DNA of 64,000 nucleotides from Ecdyonurus torrentis (Eukaryota > Arthropoda > Insecta > Ephemeroptera > Heptageniidae). A program made the position numbers and the translations under genes. Positions 45,058-56,579 of the stretch are shown here, in pieces (positions within the stretch are counted from its first letter, which is position 1; each line of letters begins with the position of its first letter). The notes beneath the pieces are model-generated. The model made no database searches. It was not told the origin of the DNA and worked only from the letters and a program-made list of their open reading frames with translations. Where the stretch lies: the NCBI GenBank assembly GCA_949318235.1, contig OX439132.1:21592217-21656216 (forward strand). The letters run 5' to 3'.

Positions 45058-45065
45058 ATATTAAT

Positions 45066-46405
45066 CAGGGGTGTGAAGCCGGTGCCGGTGCCGTTTGGTG
45101 CCATTTTTTTTAAGGGCACCGGCACCGACTGTGGTGCCTAAATCTGAAAACGGCACCGGCACCGGCGCCAGCCTGTGCCCAAAAATTATAATAGCACCGG
45201 CACCGGCCGGTGCCAGTGCAAGAGCTACAAATATAGTAAAAAAGGGCACCGGAGTAGTTGTGATTTAAATAAAATAAAAAGGTGCCAGAAAAGTAGAGAT
45301 GAGTAATTATAATTAATTTTAATATTAATACTCTATAAAATCTATATTATATAATACTAAAAACTAAAAATAGTAAAAATAAAAATAATGTGATAATAGA
45401 TGATAATAGTAATACTATCATAATACTCGGGTAATAATAAAATAAATTTTTAAAAATGTACATATCCATCGAAACATTGAACAAAATTTATGAACTGTCA
45501 TAAATAAAGATGTTGATATGATAGTCGAAATACTCGTATTTTTAAAACTTTTTATTGAGGTTTTGCTGGTTTTGTTTTGTTTTAATTTGTTTTCTTTCCT
45601 TTTAAACTGCTGGATGAGTAAATGCCAAATATATGACACCTTTTTTGTTTATGTTTCTTCTTTCTAGTATTTTGTTATGATTGAACATGTATTCTATAAA
45701 AATGATATCAATTTCAATAATAAAAAATAAAACTAAAAAAAGGGGGGAGGAAGAAAACATAACAAGCATACAACGCACACGTGTGTGTATACTACACTGA
45801 AAAAAGCATCATGTGATGGATGTTGTCACTTTTTTTAACACTATTTATTTTTTATAATGCCACTGATTTGATTTTGACATTTTTATTAGTCCATAGTTAG
45901 TAATTTAAAATTTAATTACATTAATAACTAATAAAAATGAAAAATAAAAGAAACTTTTGCTATTACCTAATAACAAATAAAATATTTTAATTATTTTTTA
46001 TACTTTAAAAAAATAGTATAGTAGTCTGTATTGTATTTACTATTTACTACTATTTATTTTATTTAGGCTTATTTATTATTATTATTTAGCCTATAGTATA
46101 TTTTATTTCACATTTAACTCTGGCTTTTTTAATGCAAAGTTAAGAAAAATAACAATAGAATAAAAAATTATTAACTTATTAAAGACCAAGACAATTTCCA
46201 AGAAAAAAAAGGGCACCGGCACCAGCACCAGCCGGTGCCAAAAATTTAGAAAGGCACCAGCACCGGCGTCAGCCGGTGCGCAAAATTTTTAATGGCACCG
46301 GCACCAGCACCGCTCGGTGCCGTACTAAGGGCACCGGCCCCGGCACCGGTGCCGGTGCTGGTGCCGGTGCCGGTGCCGGAAAACCAAAAAGGTTTCACAC
46401 CCCTG
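45066..46405. mobile_element. 1.34-kb hAT-type element with GGCACC arrays and 8-bp duplication ATATTAAT
   Basis: Ends CAGGGGTGTGAA and TTCACACCCCTG are flanked by an exact 8-bp duplication, ATATTAAT (45058-45065 and 46406-46413). Each end holds about 180-200 bases crowded with GGCACC/GGTGCC hexamers, while the middle is AT-rich and non-coding. hAT transposases bind subterminal hexamer arrays, so these are likely binding sites; that is inference. Ala/Gly-rich frames through the arrays are not genes. Confidence 0.92.
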
Positions 46406-46523
46406 ATATTAATACTCAAATGAGATACATAAGTATTCTATGATCCTTTTCGTTCTGAAACAGCTTCGTAAGAAAATCTTATTATTTTTTTTTTCTTTGA
46501 CAGGATGACGTAAGAATAATGTG

Positions 46524-49500
46524 ATGGACTCTCCTCTTGGAGGGTTATCCTGGTCTCAGGGATTTCTCTCCAGTGATGACAGTGGCTTGTTACTTCCCTC
46601 TGGCTTCAGCGGATCATCAGTATCAAGTGGAGACGCTACAGCAGCACTTGCCATGGAGGTAAATTGCAATTTTCTTCAACAGAATTTTTGTTTTAGGTAC
46701 AGCTCTGGCCAAAAGTTCCCGAACGGGGCAGCGGCAGTCGCTGCGTTTTCTCATAGAGATAATATAGAGTGGTTGCGGGTTGCCTATGCAAATCATTCGG
46801 GAACTTATGGCCAGAGCTGTACTTGTCACAAATTACTATTTTATAAATATTCTAGTATGCTATATGATAAATATAAGTGTAAATAATTTTTAATGGCTAA
46901 CTTGTGATGTGGTTGTGGTTGTATATTTACTGCCATAAAGTTAAATTCGCAGCACCCTCAGAAAATATATTTAGATTAAGTCCCTCAATTAAAACAAAAT
47001 GGTAGTCTTGATAACATAGAACATGGTAAGTGTTTTATATTAAAGCACTGCGAAACTTGCATTACTTATACTAGACACTACAGCGGTATAAAATTTGATT
47101 CCTTTGCTTTATGGAAAAGCCATGTATGTATCGTACATAACTGAATAGAGAATTACAGTTCTAATTAATTGAAGTCCCCACTTGAAGACATTTGTTTCCT
47201 TTGCTGTAGTTGCAATTTTCTAAGATTAATTAAATAACATGAGGCGATAATAACTGAGAAGTATGAAAGTAGTACGTTACAATGGTTTGGTCACATGTAT
47301 ATGGAAAGGATGAATGCATGCAAGGATTGTAAAAGTAGATTTTCGTAACAGTTGATGGAAGAAAATGAAATGGCAGGCCTAAACCATTGCAGTCTGAATT
47401 GGTTGAAAGATGCTCAAGAAAGAAGAAATGTGACACTAGGTGTAAAAAGTAGTGCATGAAACTATTTATGAGTTTAGGTAAAGCAAGGGATGTACAGCTC
47501 TGGCCAAAAGTTTGAGAACGACTTGTATAAGCAACCCGCAACCACACTTTGTTATCTTTATTTGAAAACGCTGTGGTTGTTGCTGCCCCATTGTTAAACT
47601 TTTGGCCAGAGCTGTACCGTGCCAAAATACAATGTGTGAAGATCAATCACTAGGTCAATGGAAAGTGCTGGTGGCTTAGCCAGGGTTTCTAGTAACCTGG
47701 AAAACCTTGAAAATGCAGGAAATTTGACCCCCCTGGAAAACCCTTGAAAATGCAGTAAAAATGACAAAAAAAAAAAACTTGAGTTTTTATTTTTGAGGTA
47801 TAAAAACATCATCATTATTATATAAATATAAAAAGAAACGAATTTTGAATAAAATTCCGCATTTTTATGAAACTATTCCCATTGAGGGGCCTCTATTTTT
47901 TTCCTCGATAATATGGCTTTTAGGGAAAGTACCGAAATTAAAAAAAGTTTGGGAATTTTATTTTACTTTTGTAGTAAAAAGTGTAGCAAGTTTACTTTGC
48001 TATGGACAGTGTTTTATAAAAGTATAATATTAAATTATTTATTTATTTTTCTTACTACGGTACCCTAAAATTAGTTAATTCCCATATTATTATCATCAAA
48101 TTAATATATTCCTTGAAAAGTAAAAATATACCTTGAAAATACCTTGAAAATGCAGGAAAAATGATATTGAAAAACTACTAGAAACCCTGCTTATAGCCTG
48201 AAAGGAATGTATTGAGCAATGTATGATGGGCAATGTTATTATCTTAGGTGACATACAGTAGCTCTACTTTTCTTAAAAATAATCCAATTGCACAACATTT
48301 CAAAATAGTGTTTCTAGTTATCCCAAATCCAGTGCTAGGTATAAACCATGAATGTAAAGTTAATTTTAAATCAATTTTCCCTGCTACCTCGTTTGAAAAT
48401 ACTTACATTTAAAAAACAAAAGATTTGAGATAAAAACGTTGTGCAAAAAAATAAAAATTAATAAAAAAAAAGTGCTGTAAAAAGAAAGTTAAAAANNNNN
48501 NNNNNNNNNNNNNNNNNNNNNNNNNNNNNNNNNNNNNNNNNNNNNNNNNNNNNNNNNNNNNNNNNNNNNNNNNNNNNNNNNNNNNNNNNNNNNNNNNNNN
48601 NNNNNNNNNNNNNNNNNNNNNNNNNNNNNNNNNNNNNNNNNNNNNNNNNNNNNNNNNNNNNNNNNNNNNNNNNNNNNNNNNNNNNNNNNNNNNNNGTTTT
48701 TCTTGCACCGCCGGCCAGTGCTTGGGCCAATGAGGGTTCAGCTTCTGCACCCTGTGTCTAGGTTCAAGCAAGTGCAGAGCCTACAGCACATGTGCAGGTT
48801 AGTGCTTTTAGTTGGTTTCATCTTGGCTGGTAAAATTTTGCAATATTTTAGTTTTTACTGACTAATTATATGAGTGAATAAAATTAATATATTTTAACCT
48901 TGTAAGGTTTAATTGATATGTAACAAGTGTGATACCATAAAATAATAATAATACCATAAAAAGACAGCCATGTTATTACCCGTTATGCGGTGCATGGTTT
49001 CCACCATGTAATCTGTCAGATTAAAGAATATCACGAGTGTAATGATAAATGTGTATGTTTGTTATGTGGTGGCCTATGTACTAGGTACCACTTACTTCAT
49101 TGTCCATCTCGGACCCTATCATTAAGTCAATATGCAAAAATGTAGACTTATAGAGTGCAATGTAAATATATATGTATAAGTACACCTTGGTGTTTAATAA
49201 ATAAAATAATATATGAAGGCCATGCTCTTGAAATTAAAATTTCAACAGATCAACACCAAATATTGGAGTTTTTCACTGCAAGTTATTTGCAATAATAATA
49301 ATAATAAAAAAAAAAAAAAAATTGAGTGTACTTGTTACGACATTTTAGCATATCACCCTCAATATAATTTTAATTTTCAAAACCTTAACTGTGTTTAATA
49401 TGTTTTTATTTAATAGTGTTTAATAGTAGTATTAAATTACAGTGATAAATTAGATTTACCATTAGAGACATTAAGAAAAATAAACCATCTCACTTGTCAG

Positions 49501-50245
49501 TTAGGTACCTATGATACATTTGAAAGAAATGGATAGGGGAAACTAGGAAGGGCCTTACCATAGTAACGAGAGTGCCATAGAGCAGTGGAAATCTTGCTAG
49601 CACAGAGATACAAAACTAACGCATCTTGGTTAGCTTTTGGCACTAAGCTCCTAGCTATGGGACTCTCTTCTTCAAGGCCTCTCTCTCTCCAAACTTATTA
49701 GGGTTTATCATTACTTTTTTTTCCCCTGCCCTTGAAACTTGCTTTGTGCATTACCATGTACACACAATTGAGATAATATATTTAACCATTCAAAAAACTG
49801 CACTGAATTTGCAATGCTATTCTTATGAGTATAACACTAACTAAATTTGAATGGTTATTTATATCATGACAACTGTGTGTACATACTTTGCTTACAATTA
49901 TTTCAAGATATATACAATAACAAATTCAATTAAAGTTACAAATATTTTATTAGACTCGTCAAACTTAAGGAAAATACAAATTGAGTTAAAGAAAATGTTG
50001 CAAAAATTTTAGGTTATGCGTGACATACTTCTTTGCTTTGTAGGTTTGTTATCTTGAAGCTTGTGCGACGTGATTTGATCTCGACTTTGCCACTGCCACG
50101 GCGAGTCATCGACTACCTCTCCACCCCTCACTATTATGCTGAACACCAACTGGATGAGGGTAATCTTAGTTCAGCTGCAAGTAGTTCGGCTGGTTCACAT
50201 TCAGACCTTCTTTCCTTTGTCCCTCATTCAAGACCTCGCTCCTGA
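46524..50245 (+). CDS. SOCS6/SOCS7-like suppressor of cytokine signalling (middle exons missing)
   Basis: SOCS proteins bind phosphotyrosine through an SH2 domain and recruit elongin B/C-cullin ligase through a C-terminal SOCS box. The recognisable part spans two exons. The first, from the gap edge at 48696 to 48797, encodes PMRVQLLHPVSRFKQVQSLQ and ends mid-codon at HMC-R (GTTAGT donor). The second is 50044-50245, after TTTGTAG. The joined SOCS box reads SLQHMCRFVILKLVRRDLIS then LPLPRRVIDYL, closely like vertebrate SOCS6/7 (SLQ-LCRF, LPLP, Y), with a Ser-rich tail to TGA at 50243. An upstream exon, ATG 46524 to 46658 (GTAAAT donor, 45 codons, MDSPLGGLSWSQ), is on the same strand and may be the first coding exon, but nothing in it is SOCS-specific. 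No SH2 coding sequence is visible between 46659 and 48495. Confidence 0.8.
46698..46821. mobile_element. Tc1/mariner-like MITE, ACAGCTCTGGCCAAAAGTT ends, copy 1
   Basis: TACAGCTCTGGCCAAAAGTT and its inverted right end (CCAGAGCTGTA), with TA at both borders. It is 124 bp, the same length as the copy at 47493-47616. It lies 39 bases after the exon ending at 46658. Confidence 0.82.
47268..47470 (+). mobile_element. Relic of a LINE polyprotein C-terminus
   Basis: The plus-strand frame reads LQWFGHMYMERMNACK and, after a break, GRPKPLQSELVERC. The (L/R)WFGHV-ERM followed by GRPK pattern is characteristic of the end of many LINE reverse-transcriptase proteins. Stops interrupt it, so it is a fossil of a different LINE from the one at 474-1640. 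Confidence 0.55.
47493..47616. mobile_element. Tc1/mariner-like MITE, ACAGCTCTGGCCAAAAGTT ends, copy 2
   Basis: TACAGCTCTGGCCAAAAGTT and AACTTTTGGCCAGAGCTGTA are perfect 20-base inverted ends with TA borders. The interior (GCAACCCGCAACCAC) matches copy 1 in inverted form. Confidence 0.85.
47681..48189. mobile_element. hAT-like element with CCTTGAAAATGCAGG subterminal repeats
   Basis: Ends CAGGGTTTCTAGTA and TACTAGAAACCCTG are inverted. Direct and inverted CCTTGAAAATGCAGGAAA motifs recur inside each end. Flanks are CTTAGC and CTTATAGC, which may be a decayed 8-bp duplication. Non-coding. It lies between the candidate first SOCS exon and the gap. Confidence 0.7.
48496..48695. other. Assembly gap (200 N)
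   Basis: Exactly 200 undetermined bases, probably a placeholder length. Its right edge cuts into a SOCS-family coding exon, so coding sequence is missing here. Confidence 0.99.
48960..49203 (+). mobile_element. LINE 3' end, second copy of the 474-1640 family
   Basis: The plus strand encodes TRYAVHGFHHVICQIKEYHE and the Cys/His motif CVCLLCGGLCTRYHLLHC, then a stop at 49132, a short UTR and a GTGTTTAATAAATAAA tail. It matches the minus-strand element at 474-700 but lacks that copy's 5-base insertion, so it keeps the ancestral frame of the tail. Confidence 0.85.
49204..50043. other. Intron before the last SOCS exon
   Basis: AT-rich with an ATA/A run at 49290-49321 and a weak inverted repeat at about 49535-49690 (GCCATAG and CTATGG arms). 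No exon is recognised until the acceptor at 50043. Confidence 0.5.
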
Positions 50246-53223
50246 GGACCGATATCGCGGGGCAAGCCCTGCTTAATACCTGCTACTGCGGCCTAGCTAA
50301 CCACTTCACTGCACATGGTCAGGCATTTATATACAAATCAAAAAGCTGCATTTTTTTTTTTTTTTTTTTTTTTTTTTTCAGCATTACCTATTATTTACTA
50401 GAGAATCAACTATGGATTTCAAGATAAAAACTTGAGTTTTTTTTATTATTATTATTATTAGGCCTATTATTTTTTTTTTTAATAAATAAATAAATATAAT
50501 CTTTATTGCAAAATAGGCAAATGGTTCAGTCAGGGCAAAACAAAGGCCCTATCACATGTATGTTTTATTATTAAAGTATTTTGAGTAAGTTCAGATTGCT
50601 GCAATATAACAATATGCTATTTGTTACTGTATATCAATGACCTGCCGTTAAAATAAAATCTACATACAACTTTGCTTTAGATGAAGGCAACAAAATTTTT
50701 CCATGTATTTCTGATGATAATTTGTTAACCAAAAACTAAATTTACAGTACATTTATTTGCGATAAGCATTTAGCTAACAAGATAATTAAACCAGGAACAT
50801 ACAATAGTACCGGTAGCTAATTACTATTTTGTAAGTAATAGGCAATTTTTTATTTCTTTGTTAATTTGAATAATGTTATCAGAGCTGAGTAAAATTTGAG
50901 AAGTGTTTGCCACCAGTCATTTATTAGTTTGCATTGCTGTATATCCAAAAGTAATGGCTTGTCAAATTTTTCTTTGCTAAACATGCTAAAGCTCTGCAAA
51001 TATAAATTTACATGCAAGATTTGTTTCTTGTTTAGTAAACTATGTCAAAAAGTATATAAATCTAATGATTACATATACTTTGTTTTTTGTGGTTCTAAAT
51101 GTTTCCCATCATTATTATCAGTTTTTGTCCATTCATACACCCTCGGCAATGTATTATGATTTTTATGCTAGAAGAAGAAGAAAACGTATTTACTAAACAA
51201 GAGATCACTCTTATTACGCCTACCCTTCTAGCACAATTGCTTTGAAAGTGTCACCTAGTGAATGTAAAATGTTTCTGCAATTACAAAGCAGACTTACATA
51301 ATTTTTTTTCCAACGTAAAAGCAAGAAATATATACATAGAACTTGTATTACAGTATAAACTTTAATTCAGTGTTGCTATGAATATTATATTCAAAAATAA
51401 ATAATAATAAATAGTAAAATACTTATATGTTATTCCTGTGTGAGTGCAGGAATATGGATAATAATTGTTTTTGTTCCAACGAAGTAGTGGGCCTAAAATG
51501 CCAAGTGAAAGTGAGTGTAAATTTTAATTGTTGTAACTTTATTGGCCAGTTTCTATGAATTACTATCATTAAGCCTCCAGTTTTGAGATATTGACACTGG
51601 CAATTTCTTTTGAGGCTTCAATTATTTATGTATGTATTTTCATTACCTATGTATATTCAAACTTATTCTAATATAGAGCAAAAGTGTAGTGAAATTAAAA
51701 ATGTACACTGCAATGGTAAATTAATGTAAAATCAAAGTGTCTCTACAAAAGTTGAGATATTCAAGTCTTCTCTAGATCTAGTCATTTCTGTCTTGTTATT
51801 TATTTCTATTTTTTTCATTCGAAGTTTAAAATGAGCTAATCTTTATTTTATCATAAATGTAATTACTATTTACAGTTTCATTTTGAATTTAATTCATAAT
51901 AATATTAAAAATAAAATATATATATATTTTTATCTTTTCAGTTTTGATGTCCATAGAAAAAAAAATGGGTCTAATATAATTGTTAATTTAATTTCAGTAT
52001 AATTAAAGTTAAAATTGTAATGTATGTGAATGATATTTTGAACTGTTGACAAGTTGAATAACTATTTAACGTAAAACATATTTTTGGGCATTAAATATAT
52101 TAAAAAAATAATAATAATAACAGGTAGACCCATGTCTTAAGTATAAATGGATTAAATAAAATAATAAAAATAATAAAAACTTTATTTGCTGTGTAAAAAT
52201 TGTAGTTAAAGAAATTATTATATCAAGTTTTGAACATATATTTGCATACTGGAAAAGTTGGGGGAAAAGTGGATTAATTGTTTTTTTCTACTTGACTGTT
52301 TTGACCAAGGGGGTAATGTATGTGATATAGTGTACCGTGCGCTCTGTTATAAATATGTAATTTACATTCCCAGCATGGCAAAGCCAAGCTTTGTTGCTGA
52401 TAACAGACACTACGGTATTAAAACTAAGAGCTTATTGTATTTTCATGTATCCAACGTCTGTATGTATGTGTAGCGTTGTTTAATCATTATGTGCCCCTCC
52501 ATACCTTGTGGTGAAAATAAATAATATTATCACATTTTTAGAGAGAAAAAAAAATCACCTAGCCTCTTGTCAAAAGACTGCTCCCTTTTGAATAAAATTT
52601 AAATTACGTAGTTCAGTGTTAGTTTGCACACATTTTTATTTTCCATTTTAAAATTAAAGTACATAATGATTTTGCTAAAATTTCTTGAAAGTCTTGAAAA
52701 AAATTAATGTTAAACCATTTCATTGGGAAAATGTCAAAAACTGATGCTGAACTTATCTTGGATCTTGATCGTTATTGTGATATTGGGGAGTTCTACAACA
52801 ATTTTGATAGTTGGTTCAATTAAGAAGTACTATCTGGTAATAAAATTACTATAAAAATTGTCTTTGTTTGACCAACATGGAATGAGGCAAGGCTACAATG
52901 GTTTTTGATGTTACAAATTTATGAAGGATATACGTATTTTGAATCTAGATTAAAGCCTTGTCATTATTTTTGGAGAGATTACCAAAAGAAAAATTACCAT
53001 GTATATTTTTTTCTTTTAGATCAAAACAAAAAGTGGGTAAAGGGTTCAATAAAAGAACAAACGAAAGAAATTTTGAAAGTTATCAAAAACTTATTAATTT
53101 TCCCCAAATATCAATATAAAAAAATGCCTCCCCTCAGGATATATATTGTGGCATAATGTTTATTATTAATGTACGCCTAATTCTGTCCAAGCTATTTTCC
53201 TTCTTAGTAAGTAAAAATCTCAT
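50246..53223. other. AT-rich region downstream of the SOCS-like gene
   Basis: It begins with the presumed 3' UTR. At 50460-50560 the minus strand resembles a retroelement 3' end (TTGCAATAAAGATTATATTT plus an ATTT tail). A 28-codon open frame at about 52731-52820 (MSKTDAELILDLDRYC) is isolated and unassigned. I see no clear gene. Confidence 0.5.
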
Positions 53224-53356
53224 TTAAGGCGGTAGGGGAGCGTGGATGGCAGCGCAGTATTTTTAAATCAGAAAATATCAGCTGTCATCTAATATGGCTG
53301 ACTTTTTCTTATGATAATTTCCCTGTGCTGCCATCTACTGTCCCCTACCTCCCTAA
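53224..53356. mobile_element. TTAA-associated foldback, GGCGGTAGGGGA family, copy 1
   Basis: Left TTAAGGCGGTAGGGGAGC and right GTCCCCTACCTCCCTAAA are inverted ends with inner GATGGCAGC and GCTGCCATC. The right TTAA has mutated to CTAAA. A larger relative is at 57750-58149. Confidence 0.7.
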
Positions 53357-55362
53357 AAATAGAATAAATTGGTGAATTCTCATTCATTTCTTTATAAAAC
53401 ATACCTTTCCTACTTTAACTCTGTAGTAATGAGGTTACAGGAACATATTATTGAAAACATAAGTTAATATTCAAATGCTTTCAGCTTTAGTTACATTTTC
53501 TATTTATAATTATTTTTAATTAAAGTGCAATTATTATTGTAATGTTGTTGTTTTCAAACATAATTATATGGCGTACAGCAATAATATATGCCAATAGATG
53601 TTTGGATTGATGCTCTTCAGCACAAATTATAAATTATTACTCTACAAAGATGTGTAAATGTGTGTGTGTGAGAGAGCAGCTATCCTTTACAATATATGTC
53701 AAGAATACTAAATTAATCTGATCATATTTTTATTAGGCCATCGCAGCATTTTTTTTTTTTTTTTTTTTTTTTAGGTGATGTATATTAGTAAAACAAAAAT
53801 AAAACACGTTTCACTACTATAATATATTTAATATAAAATTTGCATTTACCCTATATGTTTGTGTATTTGCTACAAAATAAAGACTATTAGACATATATAT
53901 ATTGTTCTGTAACCATCAGAAGTTTGTCATGATAAATGTCGGAAACTACATATACTGTGTTTTTCTTGATGTATTTCTGAAGTTTGCTGGAATATGTGTA
54001 GCTGTAAAAAAAATATACATATAAATATAACCTTTTTGTTTCTGTAGTATGAAGTGTTGTATACCATATAGATATGATATTTCAAACAGCATTTTAGGAT
54101 ATCTAATTTAGCTACTTTATCCCACCAAGCAATCTCAAATATCTCACTTATTATGCCGTACATACATTTCTAGTAAAATAGAAAACAGATATTAATCCTT
54201 TAAAGAAAAAAAGTCCACAAGTAATAAAATAATATAATGTACATTAACAAATATTAAATAATATGTGTATATGGTTACATAAATTAATTTTAAGCTTTCA
54301 TGAAGTGGTAGTTTTATATATACTACTAATTATTAATGTACTTGTTGAATAATTTTTTAAAACATACTATGGTTATAAAAACCACACTATATATTTATGT
54401 GTGTTTGTAACTTCTTTTTTTTTTCGTTTTGTTATAAAAAAAAGTAATTTGTTTTGCAAAAAAAAAAAAAAAAAAAAAAAAAATGTGAACTGTGAAACAA
54501 TGGTGGCATTTAATTATTGTGTATGCTTATTATAACCAATACAAAAGTTATTGTGTTTCAATGGGAAAAATATTGCAAAATAATTTGCAGAAATAACATA
54601 TTGTTCAAAAATAATATTTCCTTTTTCTTATTTATAGACTATAGAACCATACTATAACAAACAAATGACGTTTTTTGTCAGCATAAAAGAGCATTTTGCA
54701 TAATATATAGCCTATATATATTGACATATATATATATATTATATGATATTATTTGTATTTGTATTTGATATATTTCATTTGTGTAGTAAAATGAAATTTC
54801 AAAGTAAAAGTGCTAGTAACAAAATAATTTTATCAATCTCAAGTATATGTTACATGAATGAGACAAATAATGTACTCACTTCAAAGATTTTTCTTTTTTA
54901 ATCATGGTTATATAGTCCTTCAGTGAGGTTCATTTCTGAGAACCCCTGAGTTTAATCAATGTGTACCGATAGCGCAAATAAAAAAAGTTCCTTGTATTAG
55001 GCTTATATTTCGATGCCTCCGCGTCAAAAGTGAGCATCTACACTTTCCAGATTTCCGACAAAACGACTATCTACACTTTCCGCCGCCGAGCATGATTTTC
55101 GCCCAGTATGATTTATTATCAGTACATTGTTGTATTACGGATTGATTGCAACAGCACATTGTTAATTATATTTAGTCATTGGCCTCTATAGCCGGGTCAT
55201 TATTTGAGGCATTATTTGTTTTTGATGTTGCAGTGCTGGAGATTTGGATTTGATTAGAGCTTGACTCTTCATGATGCCCGTCACATACCCCCTCTGCCCT
55301 GCCCTGTACATTGATTGACTAGGAAAAAATGCTGCAAATTAAAACATTACAAATTAACGTAT
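53357..55362. other. AT-rich intergenic stretch
   Basis: It holds TG/AG repeats at about 53656-53676, a T run at 53750-53772, an A run at 54460-54483 and AT-only sequence near 54720. No gene recognised. Confidence 0.55.
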
Positions 55363-55569
55363 CGAGGGCTACGCTGCATTTTGGTACTATTGCAATCTCC
55401 GTGGGTGCATTTTTGGCACATGTGCATTCTCCGCGCTCACCTTTGTTGAAACATCTTTATACGCTTAGCCTGTACAGATGTGCCATTATTAGGCGTGGCG
55501 TAGATTGCACATGTGCCAAAATTGCACCTGCGGAGATTACACAAGTACAGAAATGCCACGTAGCCCTCG
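55363..55569. mobile_element. 207-bp element with CGAGGGCTACG ends and GTAT duplication
   Basis: CGAGGGCTACGCTGCATTTTG and the inverted CATGCCACG-like right end ATGCCACGTAGCCCTCG, flanked by GTAT on both sides (55359-55362 and 55570-55573). Inner motifs GTGCATTTTTGGCACATGTGC and GCACATGTGCCAAAATTGC pair. It shares the CGAGGG start and 4-bp duplication with the 34996-37264 element. Confidence 0.78.
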
Positions 55570-55664
55570 GTATAAGCTATTAAAAATAAGATAAGCTAGA
55601 TAGATAAGATAGGTATAAGCTATTATAAATCGGGCTGTCAAGCTCTCACAGTGTCTTAATAAAG

Positions 55665-55679
55665 TTATCTATCTATCTA

Positions 55680-55770
<91 letters not shown>

Positions 55771-55771
55771 T
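55665..55771. repeat. (ATCT)n microsatellite
   Basis: About 26 tandem ATCT/TATC units, nearly uninterrupted. Confidence 0.97.
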
Positions 55772-56072
55772 AGAGTTGTTTTGTTTTTATTATAAGTTAA
55801 AATAAGCTAAGCCAGAGGTAAATATAATAAAATTGCAATTTAAAAAAGCGCTTGTCCTGTGCTTGATAATATATTTAGCTACTCAAAATACGGACACTAT
55901 AGCGGGCAATCTTATGCAACCTCTGTGTAGAACAATTCAGGCTTCCTATACAAAGGTCTTGTAGGATCGGATCAGTGTATGTCACTTGCATGTCTTCCAA
56001 CTTGGGGTACTTTTTTTAGTCCATGGGGATAAAGGTGCGTTGATGGGGAGCACTGTATACACCTGAACTATA

Positions 56073-56394
56073 CCAATGTCCCTCACATGTCTTCCAACTC
56101 CAGGCACTTTTTGTAGTCCACGCAACACTAGCGCCACCGCACGCGACACCTGAACTACAATGTTAAGCTTACGCAGCTTTGTAGTTCCAGGTGTCGCTAC
56201 TATCGGCGCATCGTCGTTTCTATTGGACTACGCTCTAGCATACACCCAAGAACATTTTAGTTTGCATGATCGCCCACAGATATCGCCCATTTCAAATGAC
56301 AGTTTTTGGTTAAATAAACGATTATTTAAGAAATATCGAACATCCTTACGTGGCGTGGACTTTAGAGAGTTGGAAGACATGTGAGGGACATTGG
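56073..56394. mobile_element. Foldback with CCAATGTCCCTCACATGTC ends
   Basis: CCAATGTCCCTCACATGTCTT and AAGACATGTGAGGGACATTGG are inverted ends, and an inner pair GCGACACCTGAACTACA and TGTAGTTCCAGGTGTCGC forms a second stem. A degraded direct copy of the left end lies at about 55978-56020. A 74-codon open frame inside is attributed to the element. It ends about 185 bases before the DAD1 start. Confidence 0.7.
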
Positions 56395-56579
56395 ATCGGG
56401 ATCGGTTTCCAAAAATTTAAATAATGGATTGTTTTCGCGGGTATGCATGAAGTGCGAAACCCGATTCGCAGCTGCACTGACGTCACAAAACATCGCCACG
56501 AAGTTGACGAAGTTATCAGAAAAGCTGCGGCGTTTATAGGCAAATTAATTTTAACAATTTTCCATTAAATATTGTTACC

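Noticed and set aside
45061..45249. Ala/Gly/Pro-rich frame in the GGCACC array
   Set aside because: Hexamer repeats read as Ala-Gly/Val-Pro in any frame; this is hAT terminal sequence.
52731..53156. Small acidic frame MSKTDAELILDLDRYC and a following 83-codon frame
   Set aside because: The acidic start recalls DNA transposase N-termini, but nothing else supports it; too short to call.
56160..56384. 74-codon open frame just upstream of DAD1
   Set aside because: It lies inside the inverted repeat 56073-56394 and has no recognisable domain or splice sites.
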